A DNA stretch of 64,000 nt from positions 620,001 to 684,000 of the forward strand of contig NZ_UWPE01000001.1 of assembly GCF_900604955.1 (NCBI RefSeq), read 5' to 3'. The stretch is from Neoactinobaculum massilliense. Lineage in GTDB: Bacteria > Actinomycetota > Actinomycetes > Actinomycetales > Actinomycetaceae. Positions 56,901 through 64,000 of this stretch are shown here, one piece after another. Numbering within the stretch: the first letter of the stretch is position 1; every line of letters starts with the position of its first letter. The notes below the pieces were generated by a model. It did not search any database. It worked only from the letters and a program-made list of their open reading frames with translations, and was not told where the DNA came from. Made by a program: the position numbers and the translations under genes.

Positions 56901-57238
56901 CTGGCTAGTTGTGCCCCGCCCACCGCTCGCGACAGCGCCGTATAGCCTCGGGGCGAGCGCGCCAGGATAACCACGTGATCGCCAGCGGGATCCGGGCTCC
57001 CCACCCGCGGCTCGGCGGTGCCTACCGCCAGTTCTGTTCCAACGACGACGGGCAGCCCCACGTCACGGGCCGCTTCCGACAGTTGAATGATCCCGGGGAA
57101 ACCATTGTGGTCTGTGAGTGCCAGAGCGCTGAGGCCCAGTTCTACGCTGCGCTCGACAAGTTCCTCGGGCAGCGATGCGCCGTCAAGGAATGAGTAGGCG
57201 GAGTGGGCATGTAATTCCGCGTAGGCAACGCTAGACAT
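53960..57238 (-). CDS. dnaE2: Error-prone DNA polymerase DnaE2 (ImuC)
   Basis: DnaE2 is the C-family polymerase that performs mutagenic translesion synthesis with ImuA' and ImuB. The 1092-residue protein has an N-terminal PHP domain (AELHAHSAYSFLDG), the catalytic motif PDIDLDIE near residue 400 with the metal-binding Asp residues, the fingers segment with IRPGPIQG, a tandem HhH region and a C-terminal OB fold ending KSRDFR, as in DnaE2 proteins. I chose the ATG at 57238, which overlaps the imuB stop; an in-frame ATG at 57265 inside imuB is possible. It is controlled by the LexA box before imuA'. Confidence 0.94.
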   Translation of the reverse strand: MSSVAYAELHAHSAYSFLDGASLPEELVERSVELGLSALALTDHNGFPGIIQLSEAARDVGLPVVVGTELAVGTAEPRVGSPDPAGDHVVILARSPRGYTALSRAVGGAQLASGKKGEAHYTLPELAGCAQDWMVLTGCRKGSVRRALESEPVWAEDAAGRALTELQDLFGRDNVAVELTATGEPLDAERNDVLVRVARRAGAPAIVTGNVHYARPQDRKIADILAATRAGCALADMDGYLPAAGSYLRSGEQMLALHGGRQRNIEAAAALAQDCAFDLALVAPSLPPFPVPAGHTETTWLAELVRRGATARYSTRAANPTAWAQIDHEMTVIKQLKFPGYFLIVHEIVEFCAARNIWCQGRGSAANSAVCYALGITAVDAVRHKMLFERFLSPGRSGPPDIDLDIESGRREEVIQHVYQRYGRMCAAQVANAVTYRPRSAIRDVAKALGYSSGQAEGWSGSIEHRTPRQRGRVPDPTKEAHAAAEKALPRSATFTARWDTSHVPHDVAVLASHLQRLPRHLGIHSSGMVIADRPVIDVCPVEWATMPGRTVLQWDKDDCAAAGFVKFDLLGLGMLTALRLAFTELGARGLRAPDGNELGLHNLPQEDPRVYALLQAADTVGVFQVESRAQMATLPRLRPKTFYDIVIEVALIRPGPIQGNSVNPYIRRRRGEEPVTYLHPSLKPALEKTLGIPLFQEQLMQIAIDAAGFSPAAADRLRKAMGSKRSLEKMEALRMDLMAGMKKRGISYDAAERIYEKLKAFAEFGFPESHAFSFAYLVYASAWLKVHHPEAFYLGILNAQPMGFYSPQTLVADARTHGVSVLPPDVTVSAAQASLEETAPRPLRPHPLVDACPTRAIRLGLNTVKGLGEAAERIVAARATPFTDTADLARRAGLSEHDLEALATAGALRSLGMSRRRGVWLAHTLGQKPERAGRYYQPALPGTEPVGKAPALATMTEAEEVAADLVSTGLSTGRYPTEFLRPALTKRGVVTVADTVNAEEHTRIRVAGIVTHRQRPMTANGITFLSLEDETGLLNVLCSPALWERHKTVACTAQALVVRGVVEKSDGAVVFVADGLEALPLRLPLKSRDFR

Positions 57239-58787
57239 AGCTGCCCGCCTCTCGCCATGTGCCATGTTCCGTGTAGAGGAGCGCTGCTCCCTCTGATAGC
57301 ACTACCTGAAGATAGGCGCGCCGCTGCGCTGTGTGTGGATCCCACCAGCGCTGTTCCATGACCCAGGGGCCGGCGAAATTAGTAATGCGGGTGGCGCGTC
57401 GCCCGGAGATAAGGGCGGTGGGTACGGCCGTGGCACAGCCTGCCGTGCACACCAGTTGCCCGTTACCGGATACACCCAGTGCGTGGCCGCATGCCCCGGT
57501 GAGTGCCACGGATACCTCGCCTGTTGGGATCACCACGGGTGCGGGATCGGGGATGTGCCCGGGCCAGGGTAGATGCGGGGCGGGCGTTTCTGGCGTACCC
57601 CATGTTTCTTCCCGATAGCGTTCCTGAGGTGTACGTCCACCTTTGTCCCGTGGCGCACGCACGGCATCTTCGCCAAGGATGGATTGAATGCGCTCAGCCC
57701 CGCGTGCCGCCGCTACCGCATGTTCGCCGCGCCCACCCCACAGGGTCTCCGGCCGGCTGCCCAGCGCCACCGTATGGGACAGACACAGGGTGAGTCGAGA
57801 AAGGGCGCCGCCGCTTTCCCCGCTATTAATCCAGGCGGCTAGCTGCCAGCGCACCCGATCCGTCAGGTCCTTTTGTTGCCCGCCATCTATCATCCAGCTG
57901 CGGGTGAATTCTCCTGCCTCCGTGGTGGCTGTAATAGCCAGCTCTCCCCCGCCAACGCCGCGTACGGCCATCGCCTGCGTTAGTTCTTCGCTCATGGCAC
58001 GGGCGGCAAATGCGGCCTGTTCTGCCACATCAAGTGGCGGTTCGAACGCACGAGTCACATTGATTACCGGAATGGAGCGTTTCCCCAATACCTCTGTTAT
58101 GTCCTGCCCCGAGGCGAGGTTCCACGCTGTCACACCGTCCATGCCGAAACGCGTGATGAGTGCGCTACGTCCCAGGGCGTGTACGGCTCCCAGCGTACGC
58201 ACCCCCAAGCGGTCCAGAAGATCCACCACGTGGCTCATATCCGCACGGGCCGCAGGCGAAGTGGCACCTAACAGCAGCGTGCTTACCGGCTGAGAGGCAA
58301 GAAAAGCTCGCGTAGATGCGGCGGGCACCAATCGCTCGGATCGAGCTGCCAGTAGCGCAGCCAGCGTCCCTTCAGCAACTCCCACCCGAGCTTCGCAGCC
58401 GGCAATAGTGGCTACTTCTCCCCCTACGGCGTCCGCCAGTGCCTCTTCACCACCATTAGCACGCGCCGCCCCACACACCGGGAAGATCACATTGCCGGGC
58501 TCACGTATGGTAAGCCGAGCCACCAGTCGATCCAGGGCGCGGAGCACGGGTTCAAACATGCGGGTATCCCGCGCAGTGTCCACCGGGATTACCGTGAGTT
58601 CTGGGCAGAGGGACTGGGCATGCCGCTTCTTCATACCCGCACTGATACCCAGCGAGCGCGCCCACGCGTTCGCCGCCACTATCCCACGCCCGCCCAGCAC
58701 CGCCGCCGGTTCGCCCACCGGCGCCACGCCCGCCATTTCTGCGGCCGTAATAGGCCAATCGGGGATCCATACGGCCATTTGCCTCAT
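57231..58787 (-). CDS. imuB: ImuB, Y-family polymerase-like mutasome subunit
   Basis: ImuB is an inactive Y-family polymerase homologue that links DnaE2 to the beta clamp during SOS mutagenesis. The 518-residue protein begins MRQMAVWIPDWP and has the palm and little-finger organisation of the family with LGVRTLGAVHALGRSALITRF-like HhH sequence near residue 195. Conserved catalytic acids of active Y-family polymerases are not evident. The ATG overlaps the imuA' stop (ATGA). Its stop overlaps the dnaE2 start. Confidence 0.9.
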   Translation of the reverse strand: MRQMAVWIPDWPITAAEMAGVAPVGEPAAVLGGRGIVAANAWARSLGISAGMKKRHAQSLCPELTVIPVDTARDTRMFEPVLRALDRLVARLTIREPGNVIFPVCGAARANGGEEALADAVGGEVATIAGCEARVGVAEGTLAALLAARSERLVPAASTRAFLASQPVSTLLLGATSPAARADMSHVVDLLDRLGVRTLGAVHALGRSALITRFGMDGVTAWNLASGQDITEVLGKRSIPVINVTRAFEPPLDVAEQAAFAARAMSEELTQAMAVRGVGGGELAITATTEAGEFTRSWMIDGGQQKDLTDRVRWQLAAWINSGESGGALSRLTLCLSHTVALGSRPETLWGGRGEHAVAAARGAERIQSILGEDAVRAPRDKGGRTPQERYREETWGTPETPAPHLPWPGHIPDPAPVVIPTGEVSVALTGACGHALGVSGNGQLVCTAGCATAVPTALISGRRATRITNFAGPWVMEQRWWDPHTAQRRAYLQVVLSEGAALLYTEHGTWREAGSYV

Positions 58788-59581
58788 GAGGCCACCACGT
58801 GGAGTCCGCTCCGGCTGGGCGTATCTACCCCCGCTTCCCTTCCCGTGGGCACAGTAGTAGCGGCCGCGGGTACAGGCATGTCCACCGCACCGGTGGTTAC
58901 AGCCGCAGGAGCCGGTGCAACATCGGGTACAGCTGCAAGCACCGGATTATCAAGCTGCCAGCCTTGATCCGTGAGAAGAATGCGCAGCGCCGCCCCGCCG
59001 CCCCGCAGTTCCACCCGGAGCGCACGCAGATGTCCTTTACCGGCGTTCATTCCCTCCGCGCCGATGAACCGTGCGGCAAGTTTTTCGCGCGCCGCCCATT
59101 CCTCACCGATCAGCAGCGTGCCGCGGGTGAGAGCGCGCCGCGCCAGTGCGCGCCGCGCCCCACGATCTAGGCGTACACCGCACCCCACTATCACCACCTG
59201 GAAACCGTCAATAGCGGCCGTGAGTACGCGGGATGCGTTTACCTCCCCTACGCGGGGCACCGTTACCGTATGAGAAAGGTCCACACCGAGCCCGGCTGCC
59301 GCTCCCCACCCCATATCCGGAATGCCGATACACGCCATCCAGGCACCCTGCGAGGAAGGAATAGAGGCCAAAAGAACAGCAGCCAGCCGCGAGCCAAAGG
59401 TGGCAAAAGTTTGTCCGGGTGCCACGCCACGCGGAAAGAGCACACCCAATTCCTCCGGCACATGCCATCCGCCTGCGGCAACCTCCCATTCTTTTCCACG
59501 CGGATGCGCAGTCACCAATCCCACGGATTCTTCCGCAGCCGCCAGCACCGCACGCGCTGCGTCTAGTTTCGTTGCCGCCAT
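58784..59581 (-). CDS. imuA': ImuA'-like mutasome subunit (RecA-like)
   Basis: A 265-residue protein in the position of ImuA' of actinobacterial mutagenesis cassettes, with a weakly RecA-like pattern (FATFGSRLAAVLLASI, FQVVIVGCGVRLD). It is poorly conserved, and the assignment rests mainly on the operon imuA'-imuB-dnaE2. A proline/alanine/threonine-rich stretch lies in the last 45 residues. The ATG at 59581 has AAGGGAG seven bases upstream; a longer frame would cross the LexA box and is rejected. Confidence 0.8.
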   Translation of the reverse strand: MAATKLDAARAVLAAAEESVGLVTAHPRGKEWEVAAGGWHVPEELGVLFPRGVAPGQTFATFGSRLAAVLLASIPSSQGAWMACIGIPDMGWGAAAGLGVDLSHTVTVPRVGEVNASRVLTAAIDGFQVVIVGCGVRLDRGARRALARRALTRGTLLIGEEWAAREKLAARFIGAEGMNAGKGHLRALRVELRGGGAALRILLTDQGWQLDNPVLAAVPDVAPAPAAVTTGAVDMPVPAAATTVPTGREAGVDTPSRSGLHVVAS

Positions 59582-59601
59582 GGTTTCTCCCTTCAGCACA
59601 T

Positions 59602-59607
59602 ACTGTA
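59602..59607 (-). promoter_or_regulatory. Putative -10 (TACAGT) of the imuA'-imuB-dnaE2 operon
   Basis: TACAGT lies one base downstream of the LexA box and about 20 bases before the imuA' ATG, leaving room for the AAGGGAG ribosome-binding site. Confidence 0.55.
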
Positions 59608-59608
59608 A

Positions 59609-59624
59609 TCGAACAAGTGTTCGA
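59609..59624. promoter_or_regulatory. LexA (SOS) box upstream of imuA'-imuB-dnaE2
   Basis: TCGAACAAGTGTTCGA matches the actinobacterial SOS box TCGAAC-N4-GTTCGA at every defined position. It lies directly upstream of the -10 of the mutagenesis operon. Confidence 0.93.
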
Positions 59625-59720
59625 ATATGAGAGTAGAGGCAGGCTCCGACAGTGGTCGCACACCACCACATGTGCACCCACCAACCACGGCCCGCCACAC
59701 ACGTTGACCGTCGCCTCCAC

Positions 59721-59726
59721 TAGGCT
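59721..59726 (+). promoter_or_regulatory. Possible -10 (TAGGCT) of trmL
   Basis: TAGGCT lies eight bases before the trmL GTG, one or two bases longer than at other genes of this window. No Shine-Dalgarno is present. Confidence 0.35.
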
Positions 59727-59734
59727 GTGGCACC

Positions 59735-60208
59735 GTGTTCCATATCGTTTACTATGAGCCGCGAATTCCCGGCAATACCGGTGCCGCCATTCGCCTCGCC
59801 GCATGCACCGGCGCCACCCTCCATCTCATCGAGCCGCTCGGCTTCGATTTCTCGGATAAGCATTTGAAGCGCGCCGGCCTTGACTATCACGATCTTGCCG
59901 ACGTCCATATTCACAAGAATTTCGACGCTTTCCTCGCGAATGTCGCCCCCGCGCGCATTTTCGGCTTCACGGGCCATACAGAAAATAACTACGCGGATAT
60001 TGCCTATCGGGACGGCGATGCTCTCATGTTCGGCCCCGAACCCACCGGCATTCCCGCTCGCGTTCTCGCCCGCCCCGAGGTCACCATGGCACTACGTATC
60101 CCCATGCTGCCCCGCCGGCGCTCACTTAACCTCTCAAACGCTACCGCCATCGCCGTTTATGAAGCCTGGCGACAGGTGGGATTTGATGGCGCCACGAATT
60201 TTTCCTAG
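59735..60208 (+). CDS. trmL: tRNA (cytidine/uridine-34-2'-O)-methyltransferase TrmL
   Basis: TrmL methylates the wobble ribose of tRNA-Leu isoacceptors. The 157-residue protein is a minimal SPOUT enzyme: motif 1 PRIPGNTGAAIRLAA near residue 9, motif 2 MFGPEPTGIPARVL near residue 97 and motif 3 RSLNLSNATAIAVYEAWRQ near residue 129. These form the knotted SAM site. Length is normal. The GTG start matches the family N-terminus. It is convergent with the XRE regulator. Confidence 0.93.
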   Translation: MFHIVYYEPRIPGNTGAAIRLAACTGATLHLIEPLGFDFSDKHLKRAGLDYHDLADVHIHKNFDAFLANVAPARIFGFTGHTENNYADIAYRDGDALMFGPEPTGIPARVLARPEVTMALRIPMLPRRRSLNLSNATAIAVYEAWRQVGFDGATNFS

Positions 60209-60329
60209 CGGACTAGGCCCATTTACGCCGCAAGCGAACATGGTTCGTTTCTTCCTTATGCCGACGTCGTAGGTTTTCGCTCACGTCCAGTGCAAGCGCA
60301 CCGTCCGTACACAAGCGGTGCACACCCCG

Positions 60330-60635
60330 CTACTGTGTGCTTTCCTCCGCCAGCCGCGCTTTTTCGAAATCGTAGCGCTCCTGCACGGGCTCAAGCAGTT
60401 CAGAAACGGGAAGATCAAGCGCGTCGGCGAGACGCAGAATAGTCATCATGCGCGGGTTTGCCGGCCGCTCCGACTTATGATCCGAATGCCCTGACTCTAA
60501 GTCCTGAATAGTGGAGCGATTCACGCCCGAGGCAAGGGAAAGCTGCTCCTGCGTCATCCCCAAGGATTCCCGCCGACGGCGTACTGTACCCGCCATCGCA
60601 TAAGCCACCCGGCTTTCGAGAATCGAATCCGCCAC
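60330..60635 (-). CDS. XRE-family helix-turn-helix regulator
   Basis: A 101-residue protein with an HTH_3 (Cro/CI-type) domain: RRRRESLGMTQEQLSLASGV, then RSTIQDLESG, then MMTILRLADALDLPVSELL. A short helical tail follows. A GTG at 60635 gives a plausible N-terminal helix (ADSILESRVAYAMAG), and CAAAGT lies six bases upstream; an ATG at 60596 would give a shorter protein of 88 residues. Targets unknown. It lies between trmL and the SpoU gene. Confidence 0.82.
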   Translation of the reverse strand: MADSILESRVAYAMAGTVRRRRESLGMTQEQLSLASGVNRSTIQDLESGHSDHKSERPANPRMMTILRLADALDLPVSELLEPVQERYDFEKARLAEESTQ

Positions 60636-60774
60636 GCCCACACTTTGGGCCGAAAATGCCCACCGGAGCGACCGGGCATACCCGGCTTCCCACCGTGAAG
60701 GTGGCACGCAGCTCGCACTCCGGCCATACACACGCGCCCTACGGTAGGAACGTTCTTGGAAGCGAAGAGAACAG

Positions 60775-61626
60775 CTACACGCGTAACTCCCAGCACGCCA
60801 CGGCGCTCGCGGCCGCTACATTAAGCGAATCCACTCCGCCGGCCATCGGAATAATAACGGAATAGTCCGCGTGGGCAATCGTCGCGTGCTTAAGACCGTC
60901 CCCCTCGGTACCCAGAATGAGGGCCACCTTCGAATCCGGGCTGCTCACCACCGGTAGCGCCGCAAATTCATCGAGCGATACCGAATCCGCCGCGAGCGCC
61001 AGTGCGGCCGTGGTGAATCCTTCAGCTTTCAGCAGGTCCATGGAGCGCGGCCACGCCGGGATACGCGTCCACGGCACCTGGAATACGGTGCCCATGGATA
61101 CACGAACAGAGCGCCGGTAAAGCGGATCGGCAGAATCGTCGGTCACCAGCACCGCATCCACGCCCAACGCCGCGCAGGAACGGAAAATCGCGCCGACATT
61201 CGTATGGTCCACCAGCGCCTCCAGCACCACCACACGCCGCGCCGGTTTCCCGCCGCGGGCAGTACGTAGCAGTTCGGTCACGTCCGGCAGCATCGGCCGG
61301 TTCATGGCAGCCAGAGCACCGCGGTGCACCTTGAATCCAGTGATCGAGGTGAGCACCGTCTCGGGTGCGATGTATACCGGGACCGGTCCGCCGTCGTCCT
61401 GGCCGGTGGCCATCCGCACCCAGGGGGTGAGATCCGGGAGCCACTTAGGACTGGTGAGGAAGGAGCGTGGGGAGTGCCCCGCCTGAATGGCCCGCATAAT
61501 GACTTTGGTTGATTCGGCCATGTAGAGGCCACGCTCGGTTTCCAGGTGGCGGCGGAGATTAACATCCGTGAGCCGCACGTAGTCGTCAAGTGCGGCATCC
61601 ATCGAATCAGAGAGATATACGTACAC
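60775..61626 (-). CDS. SpoU-family rRNA/tRNA 2'-O-methyltransferase
   Basis: A 283-residue SPOUT methyltransferase. Residues 1-100 form an L30e-like RNA-binding region (DDYVRLTDVNLRRHLETERG, ESTKVIMRAI). The SpoU domain has VVLEALVDHTNVGAIFRSCAA near residue 132, ALILGTEGDGL near residue 230 and IPMAGGVDSLNVAAASAV near the end. The target nucleotide cannot be read from sequence. I chose the GTG at 61626 because the protein then begins at the family position; the open frame to 61701 adds 25 residues and neither has a clear ribosome-binding site. Confidence 0.88.
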   Translation of the reverse strand: MYVYLSDSMDAALDDYVRLTDVNLRRHLETERGLYMAESTKVIMRAIQAGHSPRSFLTSPKWLPDLTPWVRMATGQDDGGPVPVYIAPETVLTSITGFKVHRGALAAMNRPMLPDVTELLRTARGGKPARRVVVLEALVDHTNVGAIFRSCAALGVDAVLVTDDSADPLYRRSVRVSMGTVFQVPWTRIPAWPRSMDLLKAEGFTTAALALAADSVSLDEFAALPVVSSPDSKVALILGTEGDGLKHATIAHADYSVIIPMAGGVDSLNVAAASAVACWELRV

Positions 61627-61752
61627 TTTCTTATTCCGCGCGAACGCCCACGGTATCCCCCTTCCGGCCTGTGTTAACACCCTGCGCATCAGCTGCGGCA
61701 TCGCAGCGTTTCACCCGGGAATGCTGGAGGCCGCTCAATACCGCACCCCCGA

Positions 61753-62544
61753 TCATGCGTCTTCTCGCACCAGTCGAGCCGAGTATCGCCCGCTCTCATA
61801 GCTGACGCTAAGCGGTAGCTTAAACAGTGTCGATAGATGCTCCGCGGTGATGACCTCACCAATGGGCCCCTGGGCCACGATTCGACCACTATCCATGAGG
61901 AGCGCATGCGTAAAGCCCTCCGGAATCTCTTCCACGTGGTGTGTCACCATGATGAACACCGGCGTAGAAGGCTGGGAGGCAAGGGCGGAGAGGGAGGCCA
62001 GCACACGCTCACGCCCGCCCAGATCCAACCCCTCCGTCGGCTCATCAAGCACCAGAAGTTCCGGGTTGGGCATGAGTGCGCGGGCGATACCCAGCCGCTT
62101 GCGTTCACCGCTGGAAAGCACCCCCACCCTGCGCTGCGCGATGCCCTCCAAGCCGAGCGCCGCTAGGAGCCGGCCCGCCCGCGCGTCGTCGGACTCATCG
62201 AATTCTTCCCGCCACGCAGCTAGGTGACCGTAGGCGGCCGTCCGAACGGACTCAAAAACCGTCTCATCATCCGGGACCATCGCATCAACGGCGGCGGATG
62301 TCATGCCAATAAAACTGCGCAGTTCGGACAGGTCCGTTCCACCCAGTTTCTCCCCCACCACCTCGGCCTGACCGGAGGTGGGGAACACGCGCCCGGCAAT
62401 GAGCTGGACCAGGGTGGATTTCCCGGCGCCGTTGGGCCCCAGGATCACCCACCGCTCCCCCTCATTCACGGTCCAGGAGACGGAGTCAAGAATGGTGGTT
62501 CCCGAGCGGCGCACGGTAGCTCCGCGGACTGTCAACACATGCAT
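61753..62544 (-). CDS. ABC transporter ATP-binding protein without a linked permease
   Basis: A 263-residue stand-alone ABC ATPase with Walker A GPNGAGKST near residue 36, signature LSSGERKRLGIARAL (Ser in place of the first Gly), Walker B LLVLDEPTEGLD and switch VTHHVEEIP. It resembles the ModF/iron-siderophore-type ATPases that often occur alone in actinobacteria. No permease or binding protein lies nearby, so the substrate is unknown. The ATG has TAGGGT six bases upstream (leaderless). It begins 29 bases after the glgA stop. Confidence 0.88.
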   Translation of the reverse strand: MHVLTVRGATVRRSGTTILDSVSWTVNEGERWVILGPNGAGKSTLVQLIAGRVFPTSGQAEVVGEKLGGTDLSELRSFIGMTSAAVDAMVPDDETVFESVRTAAYGHLAAWREEFDESDDARAGRLLAALGLEGIAQRRVGVLSSGERKRLGIARALMPNPELLVLDEPTEGLDLGGRERVLASLSALASQPSTPVFIMVTHHVEEIPEGFTHALLMDSGRIVAQGPIGEVITAEHLSTLFKLPLSVSYESGRYSARLVREDA

Positions 62545-62550
62545 ATTTCC

Positions 62551-62556
62551 ACCCTA
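62551..62556 (-). promoter_or_regulatory. Putative -10 (TAGGGT) of the ABC ATPase gene
   Basis: TAGGGT, six bases, then ATG at 62544. It lies between the glgA stop and this gene. Confidence 0.5.
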
Positions 62557-62572
62557 GCGGAGCAGATCCGCA

Positions 62573-63805
62573 CTAGCCGAGAATGTCCGTGTAGAAACGG
62601 AGCGTTTGCCGGGCAATTTCATCCCAGGAGAATTCGCGCTCCACCCGCTCCCGTCCGGCCCTGCCCATGGCGGCCGCGCGCTGCGGATCACCAACCATTG
62701 CCGCCAGGCGCTCACCCAGATCCTTCTCAAACTGCTCCGGATCAAGCGGCGTGCCCGTGCCATCCTGTTTCTGCTCAATCGGCACCAGGAGACCGGTTTC
62801 TCCGTCCACGATGCAGTCCGGTATTCCGCCCGTGTTCGTGCCCACCACCGGCAGGCCGCAGGCCATCGCCTCCAGATTGACGATGCCGAGCGGCTCATAG
62901 ATGGAAGGCGTGACAAACGTAGTGGAGCAGGATTCGAGGGCCACAATGTCCGCGTGGGGCAGGTGTTCTTCGATCCACACGACGCCGGGGCGGGAAGCTT
63001 GAAGATCGCGCACGAGGGTACGTGTTTCCGCCGCAATTTCAGGGGTGTCCGGCGCGCCGGCCAGGAGAATTACCTGCGCCTCCTCCACGTAGCGCAGCGC
63101 CCGCAGCAGGAACGGAACACCTTTCTGACGGGTAACTCGCCCTACGAAGATGACGGTGGGCTTCTCCGGATCGAGTCCCGTACGCGTCCGGAAAATTGCG
63201 CGCGCCTCCTCCCATTCCGTCTCACTGTGGGGCGCCCGCCAGGCCTCCAGATCAATGCCGTTGTGAATCACCCGCACGCGATTCGGGTCCACAGATGGGT
63301 AGGCGCGCAGAATGTCCTCGCGCATGCCACGCGATACGGCAACAATGCCCGCCGCATCCTCGTAAGCGGTGCGCTCCGCCCAGGAGGAGAGCTCGTAACC
63401 CCCACCCAGTTGCTCACGTTTCCACGGACGCAGCGGTTCGAGGGAATGAGCGGATACCACGTGGGGAATACCGTGGTAGAGATGGGCCAGATGCCCGGCC
63501 ATATTTGCGTACCACGTGTGTGAATGGACAATGTCTGCACCGGCAATGTCCTCCACCATGGTGAGATCCGTTCCCAGCGCCTTGAGGGCACCATTAGCCT
63601 TCCCCAGCGCGTCCGGTGCCGAATATCCGGTGAGATTCACGCCGTCCGGCACATCCGCCAGCTCCGAAGGACTGCGTTCGCCGTCGAAGGCACGCACGTG
63701 TACCTCCGCCAGTGGAGCAAGAGCACGCGACAATTCCGTGACGTGCACGCCAGCGCCGCCATACACGTGGGGCGGATATTCACGAGTAAGAAGATCTATG
63801 CGCAT
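62573..63805 (-). CDS. glgA: Glycogen/maltose-1-phosphate synthase, GT4 family
   Basis: A 410-residue GT4 glycosyltransferase with the N-terminal acceptor site REYPPHVYGGAGVHV, VHSHTWYAN, and the C-terminal donor site with FVTPSIYEPLGIVNLEAMACG. The actinobacterial type (also called GlgM) uses ADP-glucose to make alpha-maltose 1-phosphate for the GlgE pathway as well as glycogen. The ATG at 63805 has TAGGGT six bases upstream; a GTG two codons earlier falls in that spacer. It is divergent from glgC, the classic actinobacterial arrangement. Confidence 0.93.
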   Translation of the reverse strand: MRIDLLTREYPPHVYGGAGVHVTELSRALAPLAEVHVRAFDGERSPSELADVPDGVNLTGYSAPDALGKANGALKALGTDLTMVEDIAGADIVHSHTWYANMAGHLAHLYHGIPHVVSAHSLEPLRPWKREQLGGGYELSSWAERTAYEDAAGIVAVSRGMREDILRAYPSVDPNRVRVIHNGIDLEAWRAPHSETEWEEARAIFRTRTGLDPEKPTVIFVGRVTRQKGVPFLLRALRYVEEAQVILLAGAPDTPEIAAETRTLVRDLQASRPGVVWIEEHLPHADIVALESCSTTFVTPSIYEPLGIVNLEAMACGLPVVGTNTGGIPDCIVDGETGLLVPIEQKQDGTGTPLDPEQFEKDLGERLAAMVGDPQRAAAMGRAGRERVEREFSWDEIARQTLRFYTDILG

Positions 63806-63811
63806 AATCAC

Positions 63812-63817
63812 ACCCTA
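63812..63817 (-). promoter_or_regulatory. Putative -10 (TAGGGT) of glgA
   Basis: TAGGGT, six bases, then ATG at 63805. Confidence 0.5.
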
Positions 63818-63886
63818 CCGGTTCCGGACTCACACGCCCACAAAGTCCACACTCCGCACCGCTGCGTGGCATGCGTCACCATCCGC

Positions 63887-63892
63887 TAGGCT
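63887..63892 (+). promoter_or_regulatory. Putative -10 (TAGGCT) of glgC
   Basis: TAGGCT, six bases, then ATG at 63899. It is divergent from the glgA promoter. Confidence 0.5.
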
Positions 63893-63898
63893 ATAGAT

Positions 63899-64000
63899 AT
63901 GACAAAGAATCCGAGGGTCCTCGCTATCGTCTTGGCCGGCGGCGAGGGCAAGCGTCTCATGCCTCTCACCAAGGACCGAGCAAAGCCGGCCGTCCCCTTT
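63899..64000 (+). CDS. glgC: Glucose-1-phosphate adenylyltransferase GlgC, 5' end only
   Basis: The first 34 codons of GlgC, which makes ADP-glucose for glycogen and maltose-1-phosphate synthesis. The nucleotide-binding motif [23 protein letters not shown] is visible up to the right edge of the window, where the gene is cut. The ATG has a leaderless-type -10 six bases upstream. It is divergent from glgA, the next enzyme of the pathway. Confidence 0.93.
   Translation, partial: MTKNPRVLAIVLAGGEGKRLMPLTKDRAKPAVPF

Noticed and set aside
60235-60247. CGAACATGGTTCG, resembling a LexA box
   Set aside because: The half-sites are separated by three bases, not four, and no promoter follows; it lies between two convergent genes.

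Overview
The window is a dense, GC-rich (by eye about 60% or more) piece of an actinobacterial chromosome. It carries the pupylation genes arc, dop, pup and pafA, the mycothiol ligase mshC, whiA, opcA, an ANTAR response regulator of the PdtaR type, and gene neighbourhoods familiar from Mycobacterium and Streptomyces. The absence of 20S proteasome genes in the pupylation locus fits the Actinomycetaceae or Corynebacterium pattern. I do not name a genus. I see no phage, insertion sequence or CRISPR array.

Layout. 1-5144: der (cut by the left edge), cmk, rluB, scpB, scpA, parA, all on the minus strand. 5292-10126: a two-gene ABC exporter and xerD. 10210-14938 (plus): tkt, zwf and opcA of the pentose phosphate pathway. 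14995-18372 (minus): secG, tpiA, pgk, gap. 18526-21581: whiA, yvcK, rapZ. 21624-29952: uvrC, uvrA, a terC-family gene and uvrB. 30057-34728: hexose-6-phosphate mutarotase, a GntP permease, coaE, rpsA. 34896-40813: polA, pdtaR, tRNA-Leu(CAA), a broken pyruvate kinase gene, lgt. 40869-48412: a small P-loop kinase, pafA, pup, dop, arc, trmI and a RecB-like nuclease. 48422-53329: mshC, uppP, an aldo/keto-reductase-like gene, an acidic protein, a GNAT-NTP pyrophosphohydrolase fusion and tRNA-Leu(GAG). 53420-59581: a hypothetical gene and the SOS mutagenesis cassette dnaE2, imuB, imuA'. 59735-64000: trmL, an XRE regulator, a SpoU methyltransferase, an ABC ATPase, glgA (glgM) and the start of glgC.

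The themes are central carbon metabolism, chromosome upkeep (XerD, ScpAB/ParA, UvrABC, PolA, ImuA'B/DnaE2), envelope precursors (UppP, Lgt) and pupylation. Perfect LexA-type boxes lie before uvrA and imuA', which ties excision repair and mutagenic synthesis to one DNA-damage response.

The most notable observations are: (1) pyruvate kinase looks inactivated by an N-terminal deletion of roughly 70 bp plus a separate 1-base frameshift; (2) a yybP-ykoY (Mn2+) riboswitch precedes the terC gene, with a perfect anti-Shine-Dalgarno alternative; (3) a recurring leaderless-promoter pattern, TANNNT followed by usually 6 bases and then ATG/GTG, occurs at almost 20 genes and settles several starts; (4) the pupylation system has no proteasome and its ARC ATPase lacks the usual tail; (5) a nested stem-loop with a T-run ends on the coaE start codon and contains its putative -10; (6) an aldo/keto reductase homologue appears to have lost its catalytic residues.
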